Assembly: GCA_037074705.1 (NCBI GenBank)
Contig: CM073590.1
Location: 119,651,600 to 119,715,599 of the forward strand
Length of the DNA: 64,000 bases
Reading direction: 5' to 3'
From: Zhengitettix transpicula
Lineage: Eukaryota > Arthropoda > Insecta > Orthoptera > Tetrigidae
Shown here: one piece after another, positions 22,746 to 33,477 of the stretch
Layout of the letters: every line of letters begins with the position of its first letter
How positions within the stretch are numbered: the first letter of the stretch is position 1
Program-made: the position numbers and the translations under genes
Notes under the pieces: model-generated
Seen by the model: the letters and a program-made list of their open reading frames with translations, nothing else
Told to the model about the DNA's origin: nothing
The model's database searches: none

Positions 22746-23100
22746 TGAATCTTCCTGCCAAGGTCAAAGGATTAATTGTTAAATTTTGTTCACGAAGTTG
22801 CTCCCTAACTTGTTTTTTGTGTGTTTTCAAGCGGTCATTGTATTTTCAGCTGAATTTGGATACTTTTCTTTCGCTGTTGATATGAATCCCTTCTGCGTTA
22901 TGGTATTTGGAACGCTCAGCAGTATATTCAAATGAAATAAAATTGTGAAAGTCTAGAATTAAGATACACTTTTCACGGTGATGATTATTTAAGAGAACAC
23001 ATAAATGTCGTTGTTTATATAGTTTACATGTTAAGTTAAAAGTTTTGCGTCTCCATTCGTCTGAAAAATTGTATATTAATTGCAGCTGCAACCAAGTCAA
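22746..23100 (-). pseudogene. Possible decayed coding segment, unknown family
   Basis: One minus-strand frame runs about 118 codons with a single internal stop. The lower-coordinate part has a charged composition unlike the surrounding AT-rich DNA, for example NDRLKTHKKQVREQLREQN followed by LTINPLTLAGRF. The first 84 codons (22846-23100) begin at a non-ATG codon. I do not recognise the family; a mobile-element protein is the likeliest source. A chance frame cannot be excluded. Confidence 0.25.
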
Positions 23101-23937
23101 AATTTAATTGTAATCATAAAATCATTACCATTTAAAACTAATTATCTTTTGTTTCTCAATACTATAAATATATACTATGAAAGAAACGCTACTGAAATTT
23201 AGAATAACTTTGGAATAATGGATTTCTCACTAAATGTGTATACAATGGCGTACGAAGATAACCAACACCCCTCTACGTTTATTCTGAATACATTATTTAT
23301 TCATTCCTTTGGACGCCGGTTCAGTTGAACCCCTTCTAGCCAACAAAGTAAATAACAAATCCCTTAAAAATCTGCATTAAAAAGTAAAAAATATCGTTAA
23401 CTACGCATTACAACTCACCGATTGATTCCGCAAAGTCAAAATGCGAGTATGGATAAAATAGTGGTACTTTCAATTATGCAAGCCGCTTTATGTCAAAGAA
23501 GTTCACATATTAAAAATTAATTTTTAATTATTTTATTTTCTTGTTTTTGAATGGTGTTAATTTGTATTTTTCAGGTACGTCAAGTTGTACGGTTTATTGG
23601 TCCTTTTTGTGAGTATTAACAACACCTGCACTTTACTCGTTTGAGGATTGGTGAAATCTTCTACTGAATTCATATGAAATTTTTATTAACCACATTAATT
23701 GAACAATCAAGAAAGTTTTCTTGACAGTTTACAATGTGAAATTTAAAATTAAAATTGACCTATCTTTTATAAAAAATCTAAGTCTTTACACGTGATATAT
23801 TCTTCAAGACTATTTATTTTATTTTTTCCGGCAGAAGATTTATATTATATTTTAAAAATATATATTAATTATACAATTTATGAAGTTTAGTCTATTAAAA
23901 ATTCACTATAAAATTAATTTAACTTAAAACTGTACTA
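23101..23937. other. AT-rich non-coding stretch
   Basis: Nothing recognisable. Confidence 0.4.
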
Positions 23938-24310
23938 TAAATATATTTTTTTAGTTTCACGTCCACGAGCAAGAATAAATAACTTCTTGAGTGAACCCTG
24001 CATTGAGCGTGTAACGTAAAGATGTCCGTGGGAGAAACATGGCGATCTTTAATCCACTTCGCAGTATTTAACAAACTCCTCCTGTGACTTTATCGGGAAG
24101 TCGGGAATACAAAAGTCTGTCTAGAAATTGAAATATTTTAAAGTTGAAAGGAATATCAGTCCGAACGTGTGTTGTCAATAGGATAAGCAGCATTTACATT
24201 CCCTCCTTGCTGTTAAAATAGAAGCTTCAATTGCATTTGTCCTCCTAACGCAAATATTTCTGCCCTCTCAAAGTATTGGGCCGTTCAGATTTCCTTATTA
24301 AAATAATTGT
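23938..24310 (-). pseudogene. Helitron replicase relic: C-terminal Pif1-like helicase fragment
   Basis: Read on the minus strand with frame shifts and stops, consecutive blocks match the C-terminal part of Helitron Pif1-family helicases. NGPIL (usually NGTRL) leads to NAIEASILTAR (usually N.IEATILTG), then TDIPFNFKIFQF (usually TDLPFEFKR.QFP), then FVKYCEVD-stop-RSPCFSHGHLYVTRS (usually GVDLR...CFSHGQLYVACSR), then LKKLFILARGRETKKI (usually NLFILAP.GKTKN). The order and spacing fit the family, except that the LAFAMTINKSQGQ helicase motif is badly worn or deleted. At least one in-frame stop and two frame shifts make it inactive. It lies about 1 kb before the Helitron array, in the opposite orientation. 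Family A copy 3 interrupts the DNA just upstream of it (in its own sense). Confidence 0.75.
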
Positions 24311-24389
24311 ATACACCATTTTATATATGAAGCACTTATAACCGCGTAGAAATACAAAATTCTTCCAGATATAAAAATGTATTAACGTC

Positions 24390-24401
24390 AATCCAAAATG
24401 A
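24390..24401 (+). repeat. Target-site duplication of family A copy 3 (left)
   Basis: AATCCAAAATGA, identical to 24852-24863. Confidence 0.8.
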
Positions 24402-24851
24402 TTTCTTTTAGGGCAACAGGCTACATGAGGGTAATCCACATTGGGCAACTCCCCTTTAATAGCATAGGAAGCGATTTGAAAGGGGGGATGCGGAAGGGTA
24501 GAGGAAGGTAGCCAAGGGTGAACTAGGGCCCCGGGCTATAGTTTAAGGATCCTACCCGGCATTCGCCTAAAAGTAATGCAGGGAAAACCCTAGAAAAACC
24601 TGCATCAGGTAGGTCGGGCATTGGGTACTTGTCCCACGCCCTTCCGATAGCGGGAGAGGAGTTTGCTGTGCGGACGCAGCATTCCCTTCTTCGTGACTTG
24701 ACTAGTTTAGGAGGCAGCTGGCCGACTATTCCAATGGAAATAGTGGACAACTCTTACCGTATGCCCAAGGTCTGCGACCCCGGAACATACACCTCTCAAA
24801 ACAGGTCGAGGTGCCTCGGCTTGTGGGAACCTTAGTTCAAAAACGGAGAGG
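24402..24851 (-). mobile_element. Family A retroposon copy 3, flanked by a 12-bp target-site duplication
   Basis: A minus-strand copy of 450 bp with an A-rich tail (plus-strand TTTCTTTTA at its left edge). It is bounded by the perfect direct repeat AATCCAAAATGA at 24390-24401 and 24852-24863. Its 5' end (CCTCTCCGTTTTTGAACTAA on the minus strand) lies inside the 5' region of copy 1, so copies have different 5' ends. That is expected of reverse transcription with 5' truncation. It carries the full GGGTCGCAGACC part that copy 1 lacks. Open frames on both strands are repeat translations. Confidence 0.88.
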
Positions 24852-24863
24852 AATCCAAAATGA
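24852..24863 (+). repeat. Target-site duplication of family A copy 3 (right)
   Basis: AATCCAAAATGA, identical to 24390-24401. Confidence 0.8.
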
Positions 24864-25120
24864 ACACTATAAGTTTCAAATAAAGGAAACACTTTTAAAA
24901 ACAACTCAAAGAGCGAAATTACATACACTGATAGATGGTAAGATGGAAGACTTGTCTGGTTACCTCCCCTGTAATACGACAATCTACGATTTGAATGGGT
25001 ACTGCAATTTTCTCCACCAAGGCTTATCAGTTATTCAAGTTCCAGACCATTTTAAAAACTTCTATTCATTTTTCGCAGTCATCTAGAAGATTCTATTTCT
25101 TATCTTATAAATAAAAAAGA

Positions 25121-25172
25121 GTGTATGTATGTTTGTTTGTATGTTTGTTTGTTTGTTTGTATGTTTGTATGT
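25121..25172 (+). repeat. TATG/TTTG microsatellite at the Helitron 5' end
   Basis: Tandem TATG and TTTG units. Homologous runs occur at 27107-27165 and 29228-29280, at the same place in the other array units. Confidence 0.9.
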
Positions 25173-25199
25173 TCGTTATACAAATCTACACCGGTAGAG

Positions 25200-26200
25200 C
25201 AAATTTCACCAAATTTCGTACACGTGTTCTTTACGACCAGGAAACAAACACTGTCGGGGTGAGACATGTCTACCACCCCCAGAAGCGGGGGTGCACGGGG
25301 ATTGAAATATTTCAACATGCTAAAACAGTCGATATTTCAGTCGGATAAATATTTTTAGGGGTCAAAGATATTTATAGTCTTTCCACTGATGATATCTGAA
25401 TATAATTTTCAACCTCTACACCCTGGGGAAAGAGCACCCCTAGCGTTTGGGGTGGAGAATACAAATCTACACCGCTGGAGCAAATTTCACCAAATTTCGT
25501 ACACGGGTTCTTTGCGACCAGGAAACAAACACTGTCGGGGTGAGACGCGTCTACCAACCCCAGACGCGGGGGTAGACGGGGGTTGAATTACTTAAACATG
25601 CTAAAACAGCAGGTATTAGATTTGGATAAAAATTTTAGGGGTCCAAGATATTGATGGCGTTTCTACCGATGTTTTCTGAATATAATTTTCATCCCCTACA
25701 CCCTGGGGAAAGAGCACCCGTAGCGTTTGGGGCGGAGAATACAAATCTACACCGCTGGAGCAAATTCACCAAATTTCGTACACGGGTTCTTTGCGACCAG
25801 GAAAACAACACTGTCGGGGTCAGACGCGTCTACCAACCCCAGAAGTGGGGGTGGACGGGGGTGGAAATATTTAAACATGCTAAAACAGTCGATATTTCAG
25901 TCGGATAAATATTTTTAGGGGTCAAAGATATTTATAGTCTTTCCACTGATGATATCTGAATATAATTTTCAACCTCTACACCCTGGGGAAAGAGCACCCC
26001 TAGCGTTTGGGGTGGAGAATACAAATCTACACCGCTGGAGCAAAATTCACCAAATTTCGTACACGGGTTCTTTGCAACCAGGAAAACAACACTGTTGGGG
26101 TCAGACGCGTCTACCAACCTCAGAAGCGGGGGTGGACGGGGGTTGAAATACTTAAACATGCTAAAACTGCAGGTATTAGATTTGGATAAATATTTTCGGA
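25200..26200 (+). repeat. 282-bp module array within Helitron unit I
   Basis: The word CCAAATTTCGTACACG recurs at about 25209, 25491, 25770 and 26051, giving a period of about 281 bp. Further modules lie at 27190-27640, 29300-30300 and in part at 31107-31260. Modules differ by a few per cent to about ten per cent by eye. Confidence 0.85.
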
Positions 26201-27085
26201 GTCAAAGATATTGATTGTGTTTCTACCGATGTTATCTGAATATAATATTCATCTCCTACGCCCTCGGAAAAAGGCACCCTTAGGGTTTGGGGTGTAGTTG
26301 CTTTACAGAAAAATAACGCGAATACAACCGAGTTTGGAGTCAAATCGAAGGTTATGGATGTCAGTGAGTTTACTTCGGATAAATATTTTTAATTGCCCAT
26401 TTAACCCGAAAGGGTGGGGGTTGGAAGGGAAGATAAATAGTCAGTTCTTGCGCGTTCTTGGAGGAGAATTACGTGAATACTATTTCAACGGATGTTGTTG
26501 AAAATATAAATCCCTTTAGACTTTAGTGGTGAGCTTGCTTAGGGCTGGGGGTGAGAATTGTCTATTATTCTAAAACTGCTAAAATGTTATGTGTTTATGG
26601 GTAAACTAGATTGATAGTGTTTCTACCGATGTGATATGAGTAAAAATTCAACCCTTTCCACCACGGGAAAGTAGCATATTTAGAGTTGGTGTTGTTCATA
26701 CTATTTTATCCTATGTTGTTTCCATTAATAACGACGTTTAATCAAAAATAAAAGAGTTTCAGAACCATTGCTTTTTAAACTCTTTTAAAAATTTTTATAT
26801 TATAAATTGTTATAAACATAATTTTACATTTATTCCGTAATTGAAGTTGTATTATTGAGAAGAAATAAAGCAACAAATAATCACGGACAAATACATGTAA
26901 CAAAAACTTTACATGCTAACGTAGTTTATAATTTAGTTTACTACAACTTCAAAGAAAATATTATCCACGTAATCTACATTATTAGAACAATTGTTCTCAA
27001 AATCCTAAACCATATAAATCAATCCATTAATAATCCGTTTTCAACCAGAACGAAAGGGCTTAATATAAATAATTATTACACTTAA

Positions 27086-29207
27086 TCTTATAAATAAAAA
27101 TGAGTGTATGTATGTATGTATGTTTGTATGTTTGTATATTTGTATGTTTGTATATTTGTATGTTCGTTATACAAATCTACACCGCTGGAGAAAATTTCAC
27201 CAAATTTCGTACACGTGTTCTTTGCGACCAGGAAAACAACACTGTCTGGATGAGACGCGTCTACCAACCACAGAAGCGGGGGTGGACGGGGTTGGAAATA
27301 TTTAAACATGCTAAAACAGTCGATATTTCAGGCGGATAAATATTTTTAGGGGTCAAAGATATTTATAGTCTTTCCACTGATGATATCTGAATATAATTTT
27401 CAACCTCTACACCCTGGGGAAAGAGCACCCCTAGCGTTTGGGGTGGAGAATACAAACCTATACCGGTGAATTAAATTTCACCAAATTTCGTACACGTGTT
27501 CTTTGCGACCAGGAAACAAACACTGTCGTGGTGAGACGCGTCTACCACCCCCAGAAGCGGGGGTGGACGGAGGTTGATATATTTAAACATGCTAAAACAG
27601 TCTATATTTCAGTCGGATAAATATTTTTAGGGGTTACAGATATTAATGGTGTTTCTACCGACTGTTGGGGGGGTGAGACGCGTCTACCACCCCCAGAAGC
27701 GGGTCGGGATTATCAGTAGAGCACTTTTAGGTGTTGGGTGGGGGAACGCTGCAATAAAATAACGCGAATACAACCGAGACTGGAGTCAAATCCCATGTTA
27801 TGGATGTCATCCAGTTCAATTATAGCATCAAATTGGTCATTTAGCCCCAAGGGGCGGGAATGGATGGGATGGAAAATTTCTAACATGTTAAATCATCGAT
27901 ATTAGCGTGGAATAAATAAATTCCGGGACCATTGACGTTGATAGTATTTCTACCTATGTTGTTTGTAGGCATGATAGGGGTGGGGCTGAAGGGAATTTCC
28001 TTGAAAATAACGGGAAAACAACCGAGATTCGAGTCAAATCGAAGGTCATGGATGTCCCTGAATTTATTTATGACAATCTGGACAACGCGCGGGTATCGGC
28101 TGGGTTGGGATGAGTTGACCGGCTGTTTTTTGCGTCAATTAAATATATTTAGGGATGAATTAGATTAATAAAATTTCCCTACATGTTCTTTGTGAATAAT
28201 TTCAACCCCTTTCGGACTCGTAAGGGTGCACCCTTAAGGGTGGGCGTGAAGTTGCATTACATAAAAAGAAACCAGAAACTATCGGGATTGTCACTGAGTT
28301 TAATTAATTTCCTTGAAAATAACGGGAAAACAACCGAGTTTCGAGTCAAATCGAAGGTAATGGATGTTGCTGAATTTATTTATGACAATCTGGACAACGC
28401 GCGGGTATCGGCTGGGTTGGGATGAGTTGACCGGTTGTTTTTTCGTCAATTAAATATATTTCGGGATGAATTATATTAATAAAATTTCCCTACATGTTCT
28501 CTGTGTATAATTTCAACCCCTTTTCGGATTTGGAAGGGTGCACCCTTAAGGGTTGGCGTGGTAGTAGCATTAGATAAAAATAAACAAGAAACTATCAGGA
28601 TTGTCACTGAGTTCAATTATGACATTAAACTTGACCGTTTAAGTCCCCGAAGCGGGAGTGGTCGGGGATGAAAAATTTCAAACATGTTAAATGGTCGATA
28701 TTTGCGAAAATTATTTCCTGGGGTTAATTACTTTGAAAGTATTTATACCGATGTTGTTCGTGTATAATTAAACCCCTGTGAGGGGAGCAAGCTTAGGGGT
28801 GGCGTGGAGGTACGTTAAATAAAATCCCGCAAAAACAACCAAGATTTGAATCAATTCCGAGACTATGAATGTCGCTGAATCTAATTGTGACAACCTGGGT
28901 AACGCGACGGGTTTGGGAGGTGTTGGGCGGGGGAATAAATTTTCAGACAATGTAATCGGCCGATTTTTTCGTGGAATACATTCTTTTTCATTATCGTATA
29001 TTTGTGGGGGTGGTCATCTTCTAACATGTAAAAACGGCCGATATATTTAGTCAATGACTTCATCCCCCTTCGGCATGTGAGGTGAGCACATTTAGGGATA
29101 GGGTTCGAGGAGCTTTACATAAAAATAGCTCAAAAGTAACCAAAATTGGAGTCTTATCTATGGTTATAGATAATTGACATCTCGGGCAACGCCGGGCACC
29201 CAGCTAG
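27086..29207 (+). mobile_element. Non-autonomous Helitron, array unit II (complete ends)
   Basis: Starts TCTTATAAATAAAAATGAGT after an A and ends CGGGCAACGCCGGGCACC-CAGCTAG at 29207. The hairpin before the end pairs CTCGG with CCGGG (one T-G wobble) around GCAACG, followed by the CTAG terminus. Two 282-bp modules are followed by other units of about 310 bp at 27750-29160. These hold ACAACCGAGATTCGAGTCAA and AACGCGCGGGTATCGGCTGG repeats at 28021 and 28331. Those units end with decayed versions of the terminal hairpin. Confidence 0.8.
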
Positions 29208-31406
29208 TCTTATAAATAAAAAAGAGTGTATGTATGTTTGTTTGTATGTTTGTTTGTTTGTTTGTATATTTGTATGTTCGTTATACAAATCTACACCGGT
29301 AGAGTAAATTTCACCAAATTTCGTACACGTGTTCTTTACGACCAGGAAACAAACACTGTCGGGGTGAGACATGTCTACCACCCCCAGAAGCGGGGGTGCA
29401 CGGGGGTTGAAATATTTAAACAAGCTAAAACAGCCGATATTTTAGTCGGATAATAATTTTTAGGGGTCCAAGATATTTATGGTGTTTCTACCGATGTTTT
29501 CTGAATATAATTTTCATCCCCTACACCCTGGGAAAAGGGCACCCTTAGGGTTTGGGGTGGAGAATACAAATCTATACCGGTGGATCAAATTTCACCAAAT
29601 CTCGTACACGTGTTTTTTGCGACCAGGAAAAAACACTGTCGGGGTGAGACGCGCCTACCACCCCCTGAAGCGGGGGTGGACGGGGGTGGAAATATTTGAA
29701 CATGCTAAAACAGTCGATATTTCAGTCGGAGAAATATTTTTAGGGGTCAAAGATATTTATAGTCTTTTCACTGATGATATCTGAATATAATTTTCAACCT
29801 CTACACCCTGGGGAAAGAGCACCCCTAGCGTTTGGGGTGGAGAGTACAAATCTACACCGCTGGAGCAAATTTCACCAAATTTCGTACACGGGTTCTTTGC
29901 GACCAGGAAAACAACACTGTTGGGGTGAGACGCGCCTACCACCCCCAGAAGCGGGGGTGGACGGGGGTGTAAATATTTGAACATGCTAAAACAGTCGATA
30001 TTTCAGTCGGATAAATATTTTTAGGGGTCAAAGATATTTATAGTCTTTCCACTGATGATATCTGAATATAATTTTCAACCTCTACAGCCTGGGGAAAGAG
30101 CACCCCTAGCGTTTTGGGTGGAGAATACAAATCTTTACCGCTGGAGCAAATATCACCAAATTTCGTACACGGGTTCTTTGCGACCAGGAAAACAACACTG
30201 TCGGGGTGAGACGCGTCTACCAACCCCAGAAGCGGGGGTGGATGGGGGTTGAAATACTTAAACATGCTGAAACTGCAGGTATTAGATTTCGATAAATATT
30301 TTCGGGGTCAAAATAATATTGATTGTGTTTCTACCGATGTTATCTGAATATAATATTCATCTCCTACGCCCTGGGAAAAGGGCACCCTTAGGGTTTGGGG
30401 TGGAGTTGCTTTACAGAAAAATAACGCGAATACAACCGAGTTTGGAGTCAAATCGAAGGTTATGGATGTCAGTGAGTTTACTTCGGATAAATATTTTTAA
30501 TTGCCGATTTAACCCGAAAGGGTGGGGGTTGGAAGGGGAGATAAATAGTCAGTTCTTGCGCGTTCTTGGAGGAGAATTACGTGAATACTATTTCAACGGA
30601 TGTTGTTGAAAATATAAATCCCTTTAGACATTAGGGGTGAGCTTGCTTAGGGCTGGGGGTGAGAATTGTCTATTATTCTAAAACTGCCAAAATGTTATGT
30701 GTTTATGGGTATAGTGTTTCTACCGATGTGATATGAGTAAAAATTCAACCCATTCCACCACGGGAAGGTAGCAGATTTAGGGGTGGTGTTGTTCATACTA
30801 TTTTAACCGATGTTGTTTCATTTAATAACGACGTTTAATCAAAAATAAAAGTGTTTCAGAACCATTGCTTTTTATACTCTTTTAAAAAGTTTTTATATTA
30901 TAAATTGTTATAAACATAATTTTACATTTATTCCGTAATTGAAGTTGTATTATTGAGAAGAAACAAAGCAACAAATAATCACGCACAAATACATGTAACA
31001 AAAACTCTACATGCTAACATAGTTTATAATTTAGTTTACTACAACTTCAATGAAAATATTATCCACGTAATCTACATTATTAGAACAATTTTTCTCAAAA
31101 TCACGTGTTCTTTGCGACCAGGAAACAAACACTGTCGGGGTGAGACGCGTCTACCACCCCCAGAAGCGGGGGTGGACGGGGGTTGAAATATTTAAACATG
31201 CTAAAACAGTCGATATTTCAGTCGGATAAATATTTTTAGGGGTCACAGATATTGATAGTGTTTCTACCGACTGCATGGGAGGTGAGCACATTTAGGGATA
31301 GGGTTCGAGGGCTTTACATAAAAATAGCGCAAAAGTAACGAAAATTGTAGTCTTATGGATGGTTATAGATAAATGACATCTCGGGCAACGCCGGGCACCC
31401 AGCTAG
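29208..31406 (+). mobile_element. Non-autonomous Helitron, array unit III (complete ends)
   Basis: Starts TCTTATAAATAAAAAAGAGT immediately after the CTAG of unit II and ends CGGGCAACGCCGGGCACC-CAGCTAG at 31406, followed by T. It holds four 282-bp modules, then 30310-31105, which closely matches 26220-27000 of unit I. At about 31102 it switches abruptly into the middle of another 282-bp module. The outer flanks of the whole array (A at 25102, T at 31407) fit one insertion into an AT site. Confidence 0.85.
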
Positions 31407-31428
31407 TATACAACTAAAATCGGACTTA

Positions 31429-31449
31429 AATGACAACCAGGTTGTCATT
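31429..31449. repeat. Perfect short palindrome beside the Helitron array
   Basis: AATGACAACC-A-GGTTGTCATT: ten-base perfect arms around a single A, 23 bases beyond the CTAG end. Confidence 0.7.
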
Positions 31450-31620
31450 AAAAAGTGCAGCGACCACGAAAGATATAGATTGGAGATTAATATATACAAA
31501 TCCCGTTTTTATCTATACCTCTCGGAATGTTTTACTCCAAAATTTTTTCATATGCGGAACCAAAATTGGTTGACTTTGCTCCAGACATTCCATAAATACA
31601 GGAACTCTTTTTTTCTCTCC

Positions 31621-31664
31621 CCCGTCCCCCGTCCCCCGTCCCCCCACACAAACACACACACACA
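31621..31664 (+). repeat. GTCCCCC minisatellite and CA microsatellite
   Basis: Three GTCCCCC-type units followed by ACACAAACACACACACACAC. They interrupt the decayed LINE frame on the other strand. Confidence 0.85.
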
Positions 31665-32010
31665 CTTCTTTTTCCACGACTAGGATCTCCATCCAAGTGT
31701 CCTTCGATTATATCGCGCATTAAATAATTTATCCTATGGATGTGGCCGATCTTGAACTGTACTGAAGTTGGACCTCTTCTAATTTACGCTTCATAGAACC
31801 TAATTTTTCCCTTTCCTGTCCACTTAACATGTCCATTTAACATTTCAAAATATTTTTGGTATTTCTTCTCCCTCTTTTCTAATATCCAAGTTTCTGATCT
31901 ATACCTGATGCTATACTTTACCCGGTTCTTCCGATTCTTCTAGACTCGATTTACTTGTCCGTAGGGCTCTTTTCTATGGCGATGCGTTACGTTATTACCT
32001 TCGCGTTGTA
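31640..32010 (-). pseudogene. Decayed non-LTR retrotransposon ORF2 C-terminus
   Basis: On the minus strand, with several stops, the readable blocks are RIAIEKSP..DK, SETWILEKREKKYQKYFEM, NGHVKWTGKGKIRF, FKIGHIHRINYLMRDIIEGH and LDGDPSRGKRS. Reverse transcriptases of several insect LINE clades end with the same order: 'G.ETWTLRK.d...lEaFEMW.wRR', then 'kW.GHilR....l.diIEGkieGkrgRGR'. At least two in-frame stops are present, and the frame runs into simple repeats at 31664. The element is inactive. The upstream RT core is not visible beyond about 32010. Confidence 0.65.
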
Positions 32011-32399
32011 GCCATCATTCGTCCATAGACTTCGATGGTACTTGAACTTACAATTTTTATATTCTTAACTTACAGTATAAAAACTACTACCTTCAAATTG
32101 AATATTTCAACGACTGAACTACAGTTTCTTTTCGCGTTTTACTTCGTCTTTTTCAAGTATAGATAAGGTGGAGGCCTATAAAACCCTGTCCGATACATGG
32201 GATTTTGGCAAGTAAAACGTTTTCTAGTCTAAAGTCGTAGATTGGCTAAAATTCCATCTAAGTGACCCAGCCACCTGGTGAGGCTAATAGCCTCCAAGCA
32301 GTAAAGAGACGTAAAGGAAGAACAAGAAAAGCATCAAGGAAGTCGAGATGCCGTAATCAGCCATCCGTATTATGCCGATCCGTAAAGCCTTTTAACGTA
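32011..32399. other. Non-coding stretch
   Basis: May contain more of the worn LINE on the minus strand, but I could not read it. Nothing else is recognised. Confidence 0.3.
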
Positions 32400-33130
32400 A
32401 TCTGAAACTGACACTCCCACGACTTTAAGCTGGGTATAAGACAAGAACCGATATTAGCTTAGCAAAAAAATACAGACATTAATACTGCGTCTAATAAATT
32501 GATTTTCCTGCGAGAAACTGGCAGCTCGCCTTGTTACAGCAGCGTTTCGCATCACGCGAACTCATTAATTACGAATTTGCACGTCAGCCCCTGGAGTTCT
32601 TCGAACTGTCTTCAGGTTATCCGACTAAAAATAAACAAAAATAGATTACTCCTGGGAAACGAGCACAAGTAAAAAAAGTTAAATCTTGATTAATATATCA
32701 TGCGGAACTTTTTCTTGCTTCAAAAATATAAAGCGAACCCGTTTCTTAGTTTTCCGTCACTTCCAGTTCGGTTATAACATTTATTTAACGTGTCCTCGAA
32801 CTTAAGACGTCGCAGACTGTACCTTTGGTCGCGTGACGTCATGACGATAGACCGCGGCCGTTTTAATTAGCGTTAATTGGCTCCCGGGACTCATTAGGGT
32901 CGCTAGCTACCGACGAACCTGCCAACTCAAGTATCGCATATGCCGAAGTGAGGCGTTATAACTACATTCAAGCTTCCGCTGATAGGCTCCGCCGCTGAGA
33001 ACGGCAAAAGGAAAAAGAATAATCTGAACCTGCGTCGTTTATAACCTCGTCCATCGTATATACCAGACCGCTTCCGGGGTCGAGTAGTTAGTTAGCTGTT
33101 TATACGCCAAAGAAGGTGACCAAGTTGAGA
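32400..33130. promoter_or_regulatory. Candidate regulatory island with CRE and homeodomain-like sites
   Basis: GC-richer than its surroundings and motif-dense: CGTGACGTCATGACG (perfect CRE core TGACGTCA), TTTTAATTAGCGTTAATTGG, CTCCCGGGACTCATTAGG and CGCTAGCTACCG. Similar AATTA plus CCCGGGA blocks occur at 19040-19165. All frames have stops. Enhancer or promoter function is inferred from composition and motif density only. Confidence 0.3.
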
Positions 33131-33477
33131 TTCACGCTTGAAGTAGTCAATAACGGAGTACTCTCAAAATCAAGCGAATAAATTATGCTTTCATCCTCGC
33201 TTTTAGTAAAGCCAATTTCTATTGAATACCTTCAACTCTAACGAAGTTCTGCAAGCTTTCCTCGGAAAAGCCGTAGTCCGTACTTCTGCCTCATCGTCAG
33301 TATTAATCTTCCCACTACACCTCTTTATTTATCCTCAATAATTTCGAGTCTTCACAGCCTTCATGCCTCGGTTACAGATAGCGGAAACCACAAAAATAGA
33401 TAATTGAAAGTTCAATTATTGTCATTAATACGTAGTACTAAGATAAATAGATTGCAATTCAAATATACTGCAGTGAT
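33131..33477. other. Non-coding stretch
   Basis: Nothing recognisable. Confidence 0.35.

Larger units (their letters stand above)
25103..27085 (+). mobile_element. Non-autonomous Helitron, array unit I (3' end missing)
   Basis: Begins TCTTATAAATAAAAAAGAGT directly after an A, as expected for a Helitron 5'-TC end inserted between A and T. A TATG/TTTG microsatellite follows. Four internal modules of about 282 bp come next, each with AAATTTCGTACACG, TTTGCGACCAGGAAA, the GTGAGACGCGTCTACCA stretch and an ACACCCTGGGGAAAGAGCAC block. Then comes a non-modular part (26200-27080) that is nearly repeated at 30310-31105. No CTAG terminus precedes the next TC start at 27086. Small open frames on both strands are translations of the modules. 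No protein-coding gene is present. Confidence 0.8.

Noticed and set aside
25200..26200. CRISPR-like array, because of regular spacing
   Set aside because: The period of 282 bp has no unique spacers. The DNA is eukaryotic and the repeats belong to a Helitron.
25121..31260. Some 25 open frames of 60-100 codons on both strands between 25100 and 31260
   Set aside because: They recur with the 282-bp module and the TATG microsatellite, exist on both strands in parallel, and have no protein signature. They are translations of the Helitron repeats.
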